A DNA stretch of 64,000 bases from Streptomyces sp. DH37 (GTDB lineage Bacteria > Actinomycetota > Actinomycetes > Streptomycetales > Streptomycetaceae), in contig NZ_JARVKV010000002.1 in the NCBI RefSeq assembly GCF_029813835.1, positions 62,001 to 126,000 on the forward strand, read 5' to 3'. A program made the translations under genes and the position numbers. Positions 25,622 through 34,633 of this stretch are shown one piece after another (position 1 is the first letter of the stretch; each line of letters starts with the position of its first letter). The notes under the pieces were generated by a model, which saw only the letters and a program-made list of their open reading frames with translations, was not told where the DNA came from and searched no databases.

Positions 25622-26368
25622 TCAGCTCCCCTCGGGCGCGGGGTCCGGCGCGCCGTCGAAGCGGTAGCCCACGCCCCACACCGTGGTGATCAGCCGGGGC
25701 CGGGCCGGGTCGGCCTCCACCTTGTGGCGCAGCCGCCGTACGTGCACGGTCACGGTCGACAGGTCGCCGAAGTCCCAGCCCCACACCGCCGACATCAGCT
25801 CCTCGCGGCCGAAGGCCCGGCCCGGGTGGCGCAGGAGGTGCGCCAGCAGGTCGAACTCGCGCAGCGTCAGGGAGAGCGGCCCGCGCCCGTCGCGGGCGGT
25901 CCGGGCGGCCGGGTCCAGGGTGATGCCGCCGCCGTGCAGCAGCGGTCCGGCGGCGGGCGGCGCGCCGGCCCGGCGCAGCACCGACGCCACCCGCAGCACC
26001 AGTTCGCGTGGGCTGAACGGCTTGGTGACGTAGTCGTCCGCGCCGACCTCCAGGCCCAGGACGCGGTCCTCCTCGTCGCCGCGCGCGGTGAGCATCACCA
26101 CCGGCACCGGGCCGGACCCGCGCAGCCTGCGGCAGACCTCCAGCCCGTCCAGGCCCGGCAGCATCAGGTCCAGGACGACCAGGTCGGGCGGTGCGGCGCG
26201 GGCGCGGGCGAGGGCGCCGGGGCCGTCGGCCGCCCGGTCCACGGTGAAGCCCGCGCGGCCGAGGTAGCCGGTCACGACCTCGGTGACGGTCGGGTCGTCG
26301 TCGACGACGAGCACGCGGCGGGGCGGGACGGCGGGCTGGAGCGGGACGCGGGGCGGGGCGGCGGCCAT
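25622..26368 (-). CDS. OmpR/PhoB-family response regulator
   Basis: A 248-aa regulator. The receiver domain has the acidic pair in VLVVDDDPTV, phosphoacceptor Asp67 (LVVLDLMLPGLDG) and Lys in YVTKPFSPREL. The winged-helix output domain has LREFDLLAHLLRHPGRAFGR and the STVTVHVRRLRHKVEADP recognition helix. It is the promoter-proximal gene of a two-gene unit with the kinase. ATG 26368 is about 123 bp from the start of the divergent glycosyltransferase gene, so a shared control region is likely. The target operon is not proven. Confidence 0.93.
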   Translation of the reverse strand: MAAAPPRVPLQPAVPPRRVLVVDDDPTVTEVVTGYLGRAGFTVDRAADGPGALARARAAPPDLVVLDLMLPGLDGLEVCRRLRGSGPVPVVMLTARGDEEDRVLGLEVGADDYVTKPFSPRELVLRVASVLRRAGAPPAAGPLLHGGGITLDPAARTARDGRGPLSLTLREFDLLAHLLRHPGRAFGREELMSAVWGWDFGDLSTVTVHVRRLRHKVEADPARPRLITTVWGVGYRFDGAPDPAPEGS

Positions 26369-26491
26369 GGGGGGAGTGTGGCACCGGCCGTCCGACCGTG
26401 TCGCCGGGCGGAGCCGGGCGGTGGGAGGGCGTCCGCGTTTCGTAAGGTCGGCTGCCCGGAATGCCGGTTTTGCTCTCGTAAGGTGAGGGAG

Positions 26492-27157
26492 ATGACCGAC
26501 CCCGCAATCCCCCTCGGGGAGATCGTGCTGCCCTGTCTGAACGAGGCCCGGGCACTGCCCTGGGTGCTGTCCCGGATCCCGGACGGCTGGCGAGCCGTCG
26601 TCGTCGACAACGGCTCGACGGACGGCTCGGCCGGTATCGCCCGCGACCTCGGGGCCCGCGTGGTGCACGAGCCGCGCCGCGGCTTCGGCGCCGCCTGCCA
26701 CGCCGGGCTGCTCGCCGCCGAGGCCGAGATCGTCGCCTTCTGCGACTGCGACGCCTCCCTCGACCCCGGCGCGGCCGAGCGGATCGCCGCCCCCGTGCGG
26801 CAGGGCGCCGCCGACCTCGTCCTGGCCCGCCGCAGACCCACCGGGCGCGGCGCCTGGCCGCTGCACGCGCGGGCCGGGAACCTGGCGCTGGCCCGGATGG
26901 TGCGGCGGCGCACGGGACTGAGGCTGCACGACCTGGGACCGCTGCGGGCGGCCCGCCGCCGCGCCCTGCTGGAACTGGGGCTGACCGACCGGCGCAGCGG
27001 CTACCCGCTCCAGATGGTGGTCCGCGCCGCCGACGCCGGATGGCGGGTGCAGGAGACCGAGGTGCCCTACCGGCCGCGCACGGGCCGCTCGAAGGTCACC
27101 GGCACCTGGCGCGGCACCTGGCAGGCCGTCCACGACATGCGGAAGGTGCTGCGGTGA
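26492..27157 (+). CDS. family 2 glycosyltransferase
   Basis: A 221-aa GT-A enzyme without membrane anchor. EIVLPCLNEARALPWVL and VVVDNGSTDGS bind the nucleotide, FCDCDASLDPG is the DxD-type metal site, and RSGYPLQMVVRAADAGWR with ETEVPYRPRTGRSKVTG resembles dolichyl-phosphate-mannose-synthase-like members. It likely moves a sugar from an NDP donor to a lipid or small acceptor in the cytoplasm. It is the first of three overlapping genes (GT2, DUF2064, methyltransferase). GGTGAGGGA precedes ATG 26492. Confidence 0.9.
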   Translation: MTDPAIPLGEIVLPCLNEARALPWVLSRIPDGWRAVVVDNGSTDGSAGIARDLGARVVHEPRRGFGAACHAGLLAAEAEIVAFCDCDASLDPGAAERIAAPVRQGAADLVLARRRPTGRGAWPLHARAGNLALARMVRRRTGLRLHDLGPLRAARRRALLELGLTDRRSGYPLQMVVRAADAGWRVQETEVPYRPRTGRSKVTGTWRGTWQAVHDMRKVLR

Positions 27158-27813
27158 GCCCCCCGTACGGCGCTCCGGGCCCGGGGACGACGCTGCTGGT
27201 CATCGCCAAGGAGCCGGTGCCGGGCCGGGTCAAGACCCGGCTCACCCCGCCCTTCACCCCGCAGGAGGCCGCCCGGCTGGCCGAGGCGGCGCTCGCCGAC
27301 ACCCTGGCGACGGTGGCCCGACTGCCCGCCCGCCGCCGGGTGCTGGTGCTCCAGGGGCGGCCCGGCCCCTGGCTGCCCGACGGCTACGAGGTGCTGCCGC
27401 AGTGCGCGGGCGGGCTGGACGAGCGGATCGCCGCGGCCTTCGGGGCGTGCGACGGGCCCGCCCTGCTGGTGGGCATGGACACCCCGCAGCTCACCGCCGA
27501 CCTGCTGGCCCCGGTGCTCGCGCCGGACGGCTGGACCGGCCGCACCGCCTGGTTCGGCCCGGCCGCCGACGGCGGATTCTGGGCCCTGGGCCTGGCCGCC
27601 CCGGACCCCGCCCTGGTGCGCGGCGTGCCGATGTCCACCGATCGCACCGGCGCCCTCCAGCGGCGGCGGCTGCTGGACGCCGGACTGGCCGTGCGCGACC
27701 TGCCGGTGCTGCGGGACGTGGACACCGCCGAGGACGCGGCCGAGATCGCGGCCCGCACCCGCGGCCGCTTCGCCGCCGAGTACGCCCGGCTGCGGCAGGC
27801 GGTGGTCCGGTGA
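27154..27813 (+). CDS. DUF2064 / TIGR04282 family transferase
   Basis: A 219-aa nucleotidyl- or glycosyltransferase-like protein. AKEPVPGRVKTRLTPPFTPQ at the N-terminus is the TIGR04282 signature and GMDTPQLTADLL the metal site, with FGPAADGGFWALGL and DVDTAEDAAE following. Databases tie TIGR04282 to arsenosugar biosynthesis when a radical SAM enzyme (ArsS) is present; none lies nearby here, so I do not assign that pathway. GTG 27154 overlaps the GT2 stop, and its own stop overlaps the methyltransferase start. Confidence 0.88.
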   Translation: MSPPYGAPGPGTTLLVIAKEPVPGRVKTRLTPPFTPQEAARLAEAALADTLATVARLPARRRVLVLQGRPGPWLPDGYEVLPQCAGGLDERIAAAFGACDGPALLVGMDTPQLTADLLAPVLAPDGWTGRTAWFGPAADGGFWALGLAAPDPALVRGVPMSTDRTGALQRRRLLDAGLAVRDLPVLRDVDTAEDAAEIAARTRGRFAAEYARLRQAVVR

Positions 27814-28628
27814 CCGTCTCGCCGACCCCGCACCCGCGGACCGCGCGGCCCGAGAACCCCGCGGGCGCCGAGGGCCCCGCGGGCCCCGAGGGCACCGCCG
27901 AGGCCGCGGGCCGGCACCCCTGGCGCACCGACCCGTACGCCCGCGCGCTGCGCGCCGGACGCGGCCCCCTCTTCCTGCGGCGCTCCGACGGCTGGCTGCT
28001 GCCGCTGGAGGTCGAGCGCTGGTGCGCCGGGGCGGACGAGGCCGACCGGACGGTGCTGCGGCGCTGCACCGGCGCCGTGCTCGACATCGGCTGCGGTCCG
28101 GGACGGCTGGTCGCCGCCCTGACCGAACTGGGCCGCCCCGCCCTGGGCGTCGACACCGCGCCCGCCGCCGTCAGCCGCACCCGCGAGCGCGGCGGGGCCG
28201 CGCTGTGCCGCTCGGTGTTCGAGCCGCTGCCGGGCGAGGGGCGCTGGGGCAGCGCCCTGCTGATCGACGGCAACATCGGCATGGGCGGCGATCCGGCCGC
28301 CCTCCTGGCGCGCGTCCGCCAGCTCCTGGCCCCCGGCGGCCTGCTGCTGGCCGAGGCCGCGCCGGCGGAGGTCGAGGAGCGGGTCCAGGTACGGCTGGAC
28401 GACGGCAGCGGCGCCCGGCCCGAGCGGCACGCCCCCCTCTTCCCCTGGGCCCGGCTGGGCCGGACGGCCCTGCGGGCCCTGGCCGGGCGGGAGGGCTGGA
28501 CGGTGGTGGAGGAGTGGAGCGCCTACGGGCGTTTCTTCCTCAGCCTGCGCGCCGCCGCCCCGGCCGCCGCGACCGAGGCCGTCACCAGCGCCGTCGCCGA
28601 CACCGCCGGCAGCCACGAGCGCTCGTAG
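27810..28628 (+). CDS. class I SAM-dependent methyltransferase
   Basis: A 272-aa protein. A disordered Pro/Gly/Ala start of about 35 residues is followed by a Rossmann methyltransferase fold with AVLDIGCGPGRLVAAL (motif I), ALGVDTAPAAV (acidic loop) and LLAPGGLLLAEA. It is translationally coupled to the DUF2064 gene. Its last 106 bases overlap the converging membrane-protein gene at 28523, an unusually deep overlap that couples the two operons. The substrate is unknown; by context a glycosylated lipid or small molecule. Confidence 0.88.
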   Translation: MTVSPTPHPRTARPENPAGAEGPAGPEGTAEAAGRHPWRTDPYARALRAGRGPLFLRRSDGWLLPLEVERWCAGADEADRTVLRRCTGAVLDIGCGPGRLVAALTELGRPALGVDTAPAAVSRTRERGGAALCRSVFEPLPGEGRWGSALLIDGNIGMGGDPAALLARVRQLLAPGGLLLAEAAPAEVEERVQVRLDDGSGARPERHAPLFPWARLGRTALRALAGREGWTVVEEWSAYGRFFLSLRAAAPAAATEAVTSAVADTAGSHERS

Positions 28629-28933
28629 TCCAGCGGCAGCAGCGAGGGGTGGTACGGACCGGGCCGCAGCACCACCGGCAGCGCGACCAGCGTCAGGCAC
28701 CCCGCCACCACCAGCCCGCCCCGCCACACCGGCCGGGCGGGCAGGCGGCCCAGCGCCCGCCCGGCCAGCAGCACCGGCGGGGCCGGCAGCAGGTCGTGCG
28801 CCAGCACCGCGCCCGCCGGCCACACCGCCACCCGCGGCGGCGTCCCCTCGCGGGTGCCGAACAGCAGCAGCCATCCGCCGACCGTCGGCAGCGCGCCGCC
28901 CACGACGCCGAGCACCGCCCGGACCGCCGTCAT
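28523..28933 (-). CDS. small membrane protein of the molybdo-oxidoreductase operon
   Basis: A 136-aa protein with four hydrophobic segments (VLGVVGGALPTVGGWLLLFG; WPAGAVLAHDLLPAPPVLLA; GLVVAGCLTLVALPVVL; LPAVSATALVTASVAAAGA) and a conserved-looking PGPYHPSLLPLDYERSW loop. The ATG overlaps the stop of the oxidoreductase by one base, so it is the last gene of a three-gene unit. No known family is recognised; a quinone or heme partner of the oxidoreductase is possible. Confidence 0.75.
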   Translation of the reverse strand: MTAVRAVLGVVGGALPTVGGWLLLFGTREGTPPRVAVWPAGAVLAHDLLPAPPVLLAGRALGRLPARPVWRGGLVVAGCLTLVALPVVLRPGPYHPSLLPLDYERSWLPAVSATALVTASVAAAGAAARRLRKKRP

Positions 28934-30072
28934 CACAGCACCTCCAGCCGGGACACCCACTTGGTCTGGAGCACGCCCGGCCGGTTCGGGGCGATGACGC
29001 GCGCCGGACGGCCGTGGTCGCGGCTTAGGGCCTCGCCGTTGACGCGCAGCGCCGGCAGGGTGAGCGGATCACGGGCGTACGCGGCCCCCATCTCCGTCAC
29101 GGCGTAGGCGCCGCGCCGCTGGAGGGAGACCACCCGCACCCGGGCGCCGGCGGGCGCGCCCGCCCGCTCCAGCAGGTCGCGCAGCCGCACCCCGCCCCAG
29201 CGGGCCGACGCGCTCCAGCCCTCCACGCAGGCGATCGGCAGCTCCACCTCCCGCTGGGCCGGCCCGGCCGGCTCCTCCGGCGTCAGCGTGTACGGGCGGG
29301 GGCCGTCGACCACCAGCCGCCAGTCGCGCACCACCGCGTCGGTGACGCCCGCGGCGGCGGCCGTGCGGTTGACCGGCAGGCCCTGCGGCCCGATGTCCGG
29401 GCGGCGCGGCGCGAGCAGGACCAGGGGCCGCAGCGGGGCGAGGGTCTGGCCCGCGGTCACCGCCGTCACGGCGCCGACCGCCGCGCCCACGCCCCGCAGC
29501 AGCGACCGCCGGCCGCCCGCCCCGGACGCGGGCAGCGCCCGCGTGCCCGCCGACCGGCTCCGCCGGTGCGCGGCGATCACCGGCGCCTTGACCGCCGGGT
29601 GCGGCAGCAGCGAGCCCGTCAGCACCCACGCCGGCGCCCAGTGCACCCGGCGGAACGAGAACGGCCAGACGTACCACTGGGCGGTGTTCATCAGCCCCAG
29701 GAAGACCTCCAGCAGCGCGGACGCCACCAGTACCGCCACCGACAGCCGCTCCAGCGCGTGCAGCGGCGAGCGCACGGCGGGCCGGACGTACAGCCGCGGG
29801 TAGACCGCCCACAGTTTGGCGAGCAGCAGAGGGACCAGCGCGATGCCCGCGGCCACGTGCACGCCGTGGGTGAGGCGGTAGCCCCGCACCGGCCTCGGCG
29901 GCAACCGGTCGGCCGGCGCGTCCGGCGGCTCCTGGAGGACGTGGCCGGCCAGCCCGGTGACGAAGCAGACCAGGACCGCCGCGCCCAGCCGGCGGCCCAG
30001 CGCGGTCGCGGTGCGCGGGTCGTGCGGCCCGCCCCGGAAGCGGAACGGGGCGGTGCGGCGAGTGGGACCCAC
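28933..30072 (-). CDS. membrane-anchored molybdopterin-dependent oxidoreductase (sulfite-oxidase fold)
   Basis: A 379-aa protein in two parts. The first 175 residues hold four or five membrane helices with His residues at b-type-heme positions (THGVHVAAGIALVPLLLAKL; LLEVFLGLMNTAQWY; HWAPAWVLTG), like a small cytochrome b561. The second half is an oxidoreductase molybdopterin-binding domain (DWRLVVDGP; LPIACVEGWSASARWGGVRL with the Mo-ligand Cys; NRPGVLQTKWVSRLEVL). It would oxidise or reduce a substrate outside the membrane and exchange electrons with quinone. It starts four bases after the GT gene stop (GTG 30072). Confidence 0.88.
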   Translation of the reverse strand: MGPTRRTAPFRFRGGPHDPRTATALGRRLGAAVLVCFVTGLAGHVLQEPPDAPADRLPPRPVRGYRLTHGVHVAAGIALVPLLLAKLWAVYPRLYVRPAVRSPLHALERLSVAVLVASALLEVFLGLMNTAQWYVWPFSFRRVHWAPAWVLTGSLLPHPAVKAPVIAAHRRSRSAGTRALPASGAGGRRSLLRGVGAAVGAVTAVTAGQTLAPLRPLVLLAPRRPDIGPQGLPVNRTAAAAGVTDAVVRDWRLVVDGPRPYTLTPEEPAGPAQREVELPIACVEGWSASARWGGVRLRDLLERAGAPAGARVRVVSLQRRGAYAVTEMGAAYARDPLTLPALRVNGEALSRDHGRPARVIAPNRPGVLQTKWVSRLEVL

Positions 30073-30076
30073 GGCG

Positions 30077-31483
30077 TCACCATCCGGTGATCAGCAGGTG
30101 GTTGACGGCCAGCGCCACGGCCGCCTGCGCCGCCAGCCACCAGCGGCGGCCGGGCCCGGGCAGCAGCGCGGCGGCGGGCAGCAGCCACAGGGTGAACGGC
30201 AGCCAGATGCGCTCGGTCTCGGCTTTGCTCATCCCCGACAGGTCCGCCACCAGCGCCGCGCACACCGCGCCCGCCAGCAGCACCACCAGCGCGCGGTGCC
30301 GCCGCCCGGGCCCGGCCGCCGCCCGCCGCAGCCCGGCCACGGTGGCGAGCCCCACCGTCAGCACCTGCGCGGCGAGGTTGGCCCACACGTAGTACGCGTA
30401 CGGCCGCACGCCCGCCGCCCCCTGGTAGTAGCGCTCGACCAGGGTGGTGTAGCCCTCGTACCACCAGAAGCCGGCGGCGGTGAAGGCGATCGCCCAGGGG
30501 GCCGCGCCCAGCAGCACGTACGGCACGGGCCGCGCGGTGCGGGCCACGGCCAGGACGGCCAGCGCGACCACCGCCATCAGCGTCAGCCCGTAGGAGAGGT
30601 AGACCAGCCAGCCGAACAGCACCCCCGAACCCAGCGCCGCGGCGCGCGGCGCGCGGACGGCGCCGGTGGCCGACAGCGCCAGCAGGGCGACGGCCCAGGC
30701 GGCGACGGCGGTGAAGTAGCCGTCCGCCGAGACGCCCATCCACACGGCGGACGGGGCGAGCACCAGGAAGGGCGCCGCGCGCCGCGCCGTCCCCTCGTCG
30801 CACAGCACCCGCAGCGCCATCAGGACCGCCACCGCGGCCGACGCGCCGGTCGTGACGCACCAGGCCGCCGCCCAGGCGCCGCCGCCGAGCCCGATCCGGT
30901 CCAGCCCGACGAAGGTCAGCAGCGCGCCCGGCGGGTGGCCGGCGACATGGGCGGGCCAGTTGCCGGGGGAGTCCATCAGGATGTGGTCGGTGAAGGTGCG
31001 CAGCGTCGCGCCGACGTCGTGGACGTCGTCCACGGACCGGAGGTACTCGTACTTCGTCGTCAGCCGCCGCGCCGCCCCCCGGTCCCAGCCGTCGACCAGC
31101 GCCAGCGACCACGACCAGGCCATCGCGCCGCCCCAGGCGGCGAGCAGCAGGCGCCGCCAGGGCAGCCGGCGGGCCAGCTCGGGGCCGTGGGCGACGGTCA
31201 GGGAGGCGAGGACGAGGGCGGCGGGCGTGCCCGGACCGGCGTGGGGCAGCCAGCGCGCGTACAGCGGCGGCCAGCGCAGCCGCAGGACCTCGAAGTCGTA
31301 CAGGAGGTGGCCGATGAGTGCGGCCAGGGCGAACAGGGCCGCGGCGGCGCCGGCCGCGTACAGGTCCCGGCGCAGCTCACGGCGTGGTCCGCGGCGGCGC
31401 GGCGGGAGCCGGCAGGGGTGGGGGGCGGAAACCGGGGCACGAGGCGGGGAGGCGTGTTCCGGGCGGACGGGTGGGATGCTCAC
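30077..31483 (-). CDS. polytopic membrane glycosyltransferase (GT-C type, mannosyltransferase-like)
   Basis: About 468 aa with ten or more predicted helices (AAGAAAALFALAALIGHLLY; AAWGGAMAWSWSLALV; AVAAWAVALLALSAT; LTLMAVVALAVLAVA; RWWLAAQAAVALAVNHLLIT). A large loop carries HILMDSPGNWPAHVAGHPPG. An acidic residue pair after the first helix (LLYDFEVLRLRWPPLYARWL) fits the GT-C fold using lipid-linked sugar. The start may be GTG 31483 or 31492; neither has a good Shine-Dalgarno, and a TAGCGT box ends just before, so the mRNA may be leaderless. First gene of the operon with the molybdo-oxidoreductase. Confidence 0.8.
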   Translation of the reverse strand: MSIPPVRPEHASPPRAPVSAPHPCRLPPRRRGPRRELRRDLYAAGAAAALFALAALIGHLLYDFEVLRLRWPPLYARWLPHAGPGTPAALVLASLTVAHGPELARRLPWRRLLLAAWGGAMAWSWSLALVDGWDRGAARRLTTKYEYLRSVDDVHDVGATLRTFTDHILMDSPGNWPAHVAGHPPGALLTFVGLDRIGLGGGAWAAAWCVTTGASAAVAVLMALRVLCDEGTARRAAPFLVLAPSAVWMGVSADGYFTAVAAWAVALLALSATGAVRAPRAAALGSGVLFGWLVYLSYGLTLMAVVALAVLAVARTARPVPYVLLGAAPWAIAFTAAGFWWYEGYTTLVERYYQGAAGVRPYAYYVWANLAAQVLTVGLATVAGLRRAAAGPGRRHRALVVLLAGAVCAALVADLSGMSKAETERIWLPFTLWLLPAAALLPGPGRRWWLAAQAAVALAVNHLLITGW

Positions 31484-31582
31484 CCGGTTCACGCTAGGCG
31501 GAGGCGGCGCTTCCGCGGCCGTGTCGCGGGCTGGTGTCACCGACCCGTCAGATCCGTCCGGCCCACGGCGCGGCGGATACCG

Positions 31583-31631
31583 TTGACCGGGGACGCGGCG
31601 GAACGTAGGTTTCCGGGGGAAAGCGCTTACT
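31583..31631 (+). promoter_or_regulatory. promoter and LacI-type operator of the esterase gene
   Basis: TTGACC (31583-31588) and TAGGTT (31606-31611) are 17 bp apart and make a good vegetative promoter. The palindrome AAGCGCTT (31621-31628, in GGAAAGCGCTTACT) follows at the expected start point. This is the core of LacI-family operators for sugar genes. The same AAGCGCTTA occurs before the GH95 gene (57829). Confidence 0.7.
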
Positions 31632-31664
31632 GTCGCGTGTCGCTACGAGGGGACGGACGCCCGC

Positions 31665-32645
31665 ATGCCGTTGACCGATCTTCCGCTGGAGGAACTGCGC
31701 GCCTACCGGCCCGAGGTGGCCGAGCCGGGGGACTTCGACGCCTTCTGGTCCAAGACCCTCGCCGCGGCCCGCGGGGCGGCCTCCGGCCCGGCGGAGTACC
31801 GGCGGGTCGAGGACGCCCCGCTGAGCACCGTGGAGGTCTTCGACGTCCGCTTCCCCGGCTGGAACGGCCAGCCCGTCGCGGCCTGGCTGATCCTGCCGCG
31901 CGGCGTGGACGGGCCGCTGCCCGCCGTGGTCAACTACATCGGCTACAGCGGCGGCCGCGGCCTGTACATCGAGCACCTGCTGTGGAGCGCGGCCGGTTAC
32001 GCCACCCTCGTCGTCGACAGCCGCGGCCAGGGCCACGACACCCCCGACCCGGACCCGGACACCACCCCGCAGTACGTCGGCGGCTTCATGACCCGCGGCC
32101 TGGACGACCCCGCCCACCACTACTACCGGCGGCTGATGACCGACTGCGTGCGCGCCGTGGACGCCGTGCGCGAGCACCCGGCGGTGGACCCCGAGCGGGT
32201 GGTGGCCGCCGGCGGCAGCCAGGGCGGGGGCCTGGCCCTGGCCGTGGCCGGGCTGGCGCCGGAGAAGGTGGCGGCGGCGCTGGTGGACGTGCCGTTCCTG
32301 TGCCACTTCCGGCGCGGCGCCGAGCTGGCCGCGGCCGGGCCGTACCCGGAGATCGCCCACTACCTCGGGGTGCACCAGCGCACCGACCCCGACGCCGTCT
32401 TCGCCACGCTGAACTACTTCGACGGCCTGCACTTCGCGCGCCGCGCCACCGCGCCCGCGCTGTTCAGCGTCGGCCTGATGGACCCGGTCTGCCCGCCCTC
32501 CACGGTGTACGCGGCGTACAACCGCTACGCCGGGGAGGAGAAGGACATCCGGGTGTGGCACTTCGGCGACCACGCGGGGGGCCGCTCCTCGCAGCAGCGG
32601 GAGCAGCTGCTGTGGCTGCGCGGGCGCGGTCTGGCCGGGTCCTGA
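31665..32645 (+). CDS. acetyl-xylan esterase / cephalosporin-C deacetylase (CE7)
   Basis: A 326-aa alpha/beta hydrolase of carbohydrate esterase family 7. The nucleophile Ser185 is in AAGGSQGGGLALA, the acid Asp273 in GLMDPVCPPST, and His303 in FGDHAGG. The RGQG motif (VDSRGQGHDT) of CE7 is present. It has no signal peptide, so it deacetylates imported xylo-oligosaccharides or other small acetyl esters in the cytoplasm. The promoter has a LacI-type operator at its start point. The xylose genes lie 20 kb away in the same window. Confidence 0.93.
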   Translation: MPLTDLPLEELRAYRPEVAEPGDFDAFWSKTLAAARGAASGPAEYRRVEDAPLSTVEVFDVRFPGWNGQPVAAWLILPRGVDGPLPAVVNYIGYSGGRGLYIEHLLWSAAGYATLVVDSRGQGHDTPDPDPDTTPQYVGGFMTRGLDDPAHHYYRRLMTDCVRAVDAVREHPAVDPERVVAAGGSQGGGLALAVAGLAPEKVAAALVDVPFLCHFRRGAELAAAGPYPEIAHYLGVHQRTDPDAVFATLNYFDGLHFARRATAPALFSVGLMDPVCPPSTVYAAYNRYAGEEKDIRVWHFGDHAGGRSSQQREQLLWLRGRGLAGS

Positions 32646-33137
32646 TCCCGCGCGGCGCGGAAGCGGAGGACGGGACGGGCCCGCGCACACCATGACGGGC
32701 CGGCGCGGGCGACCGTGAGGGACCGCCGCGGGCGGCGGGCGCGCGGGCGCCGCGCCCGCACCGCGGCCCCGCCCGCCGGGCGTCCGTCCCGGCCTGCCGC
32801 GCGGCGCCGAACCGGCCCCCGGGCAGGCCGCGTTCGAGGGGCCGCACCGCCCGCTCCCGGCCTGGTGGAACGGCTCGCCGCCCCCTCCTCGGCACCGCCC
32901 GGCCGCGGCTGCGCTGCCCGGTGGCGGAGCCGCCCGGCGGCGAGGTCGCCGGCTACGCCCCCCGCGCGCCGGAGCCGTCGACCTGGCGGGGCCGTGGGTA
33001 CCCGCACAGGGACTGCCTCTTCCTGCGCTCCGGGGCCCGGGCCCCGGCCTGGGCGCGCTGCCGGTGGAGGCGGTGCCGGTGGAGGCGGGGCGGCGGAGGC
33101 GCGGGCCCTCGGCCCCGCGGAGGTGCGGTGGGAGGCC
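32646..33137. other. 492-bp region without a supported gene
   Basis: Very GC-rich sequence between the esterase and the DasA-like gene. Short ORFs exist in several frames, but none has family motifs or a good start. Fragments such as LPVEAVPVEAGRR and GPAEVRWEA in different frames hint at a decayed coding region, which I cannot identify. Confidence 0.4.
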
Positions 33138-34397
33138 TCAGCCGCGCCCGCTCAGGATCGCGGTGATCCGCCGGGAGGCCTCGCGCGCCGCCGCGGCCGG
33201 ATCGGCGCCGCGCAGCACCTGCGTCTGGTACGCCTTGATCGGGTTGTCCGCCTCCAGCCTGCCCCACAGCGGCGAGTTGGGGGTGGCGTGCCCGTTGCGG
33301 GCGCCCTCCGCCATCGCCGCGGCGCCGGGGTCGTCCTCCAGCGCGTCGGCCAGTTCGATGCTGTTGGGGACCACGCTCATCGTCTGCGCCAGCTCCCGCT
33401 GCCACTTCTCGCCGGTCAGCAGCTTGACGAAGGAGTACGCCGCGTCCGGCTCGGACGCCCGCTCGGGGATGATCAGCACCGAGCCGCCGGTGAAGACCGC
33501 GCCCGGGGTCTTCGCGTCCTTGCCGGGGATCGGGAAGAAGCCGAGCTTGCCGGCCAGCGCCGGATTGGTCTCGGTGATCAGTTCCGCGGCGCCGGGCACG
33601 TCGACGATCTGGGCTATCTCCCCCTGCGCGAAGACCTCCCGCTGCTCGGGCTCGGCCTCGTCGGAGTCGACGGGGCCCTGTCCGTAGGACTGGAGCTCCC
33701 GGTAGAACTCCATGCCGCGCAGCGCCTCGGGGGTGTGGAGCGTCCCCGCCCACTGGCCGCTGCGCTCGACGGCGAGGTCGCCGCCCTCGTCCCAGATGAA
33801 GCCCGCCAGCACGTACCAGTTCTGGCCCGGCAGGTAGATGCCCTGCCGGCCGGGCTGGTTGAGCTGTGCGGTGGCCTCGATCCACTCCTCGCGGGTGGCG
33901 GGCGGTTTGGTGACCCCGGCGTGCTCGAAGAGGTCCTTGCGGTAGATGACGACGCGGTTGGCGGCGTAGAAGGGGACGCCGTACTGGTAGCCGTCGATCT
34001 TCCCCGGCTCCTCCAGGCCGGGGATCCAGGTGTCGCCGCCGAGGTCGGTGACCTTGATGGTGAGGTTGGTGACCCCGCCGGCCTCCACGTACTGGGCGAC
34101 CTGGGTGTTGCCCACCTCGATCACGTCCGGGGCGTCGCCGGAGCCGAGGGCCCCGATGACCTTCTTGTCGATGCCGGGCCAGTCCTGGACGGTGACCTTC
34201 ACCTCCACACCGGGGTTCCGGCGCTCGAAGTCCCGGACGACGTCGTCGGTGAGCTCGTCGGAGAGGCTGCCTCGCATCAGCCAGACGTCGAGGGTCCGGT
34301 CCTGGTCACCGGCGTCGGTGAGGAGGCCGCACCCGCTGATCAGCAGGACGGCGGACAGGACGGACACGAGGGGCCGGAAGGGGTGACGGACGGGCAT
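33138..34397 (-). CDS. dasA: sugar ABC transporter solute-binding lipoprotein, DasA-like
   Basis: A 419-aa lipoprotein with a signal peptide and lipobox LLISGCG. The mature start (LDVWLMRGSLSDELTDDVV; VQDWPGIDKK; PDVIEVGNTQVAQYVEAGG) follows the DasA pattern for N,N'-diacetylchitobiose binding. Two dre-like sites (DasR operators) lie upstream, which supports the assignment. No permease genes follow; it would have to share them with another locus, as do other orphan binding proteins that use the MsiK ATPase. ATG 34397 is preceded by AGGGGAC. It is divergent from the nik operon. The symbol is a family-level call. Confidence 0.72.
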   Translation of the reverse strand: MPVRHPFRPLVSVLSAVLLISGCGLLTDAGDQDRTLDVWLMRGSLSDELTDDVVRDFERRNPGVEVKVTVQDWPGIDKKVIGALGSGDAPDVIEVGNTQVAQYVEAGGVTNLTIKVTDLGGDTWIPGLEEPGKIDGYQYGVPFYAANRVVIYRKDLFEHAGVTKPPATREEWIEATAQLNQPGRQGIYLPGQNWYVLAGFIWDEGGDLAVERSGQWAGTLHTPEALRGMEFYRELQSYGQGPVDSDEAEPEQREVFAQGEIAQIVDVPGAAELITETNPALAGKLGFFPIPGKDAKTPGAVFTGGSVLIIPERASEPDAAYSFVKLLTGEKWQRELAQTMSVVPNSIELADALEDDPGAAAMAEGARNGHATPNSPLWGRLEADNPIKAYQTQVLRGADPAAAAREASRRITAILSGRG

Positions 34398-34463
34398 GGC
34401 TGTCCCCTGGGAGGTTGCCGGTGGTACGGGGCGTGGGGGCGAGCGTGGGGGTCTGCACAGATT

Positions 34464-34499
34464 TGGCATAGACCAACACGGTGGTCAAGGTCTAGTCCA
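34464..34499. promoter_or_regulatory. two dre-like DasR operators
   Basis: TGGCATAGACCA (34464-34475) and AGGTCTAGTCCA (34488-34499) each match the dre core TGGTCTAGACCA at 10 of 12 positions in one orientation or the other. Their centres are 24 bp apart, 67-102 bp before the DasA-like start. DasR is the GlcNAc-responsive GntR repressor of Streptomyces. Binding is inferred. Confidence 0.65.
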
Positions 34500-34633
34500 G
34501 AGGAAGTCCGAGTAAACCGGTTCGGGAGGGCCTTTGTGATCGCGGGGTGACCAAAGGGTGATCAAAGCGTCGTGCTCCGGGGGCTGCCCGGCGAGGGGTC
34601 CGGGAGCGGGACGGTTCACTCCTGCGGTTTAAT

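Noticed and set aside
27154-28628. Arsenosugar biosynthesis locus
   Set aside because: TIGR04282 alone is not enough; no radical SAM arsenosugar enzyme or ars gene is in the neighbourhood.
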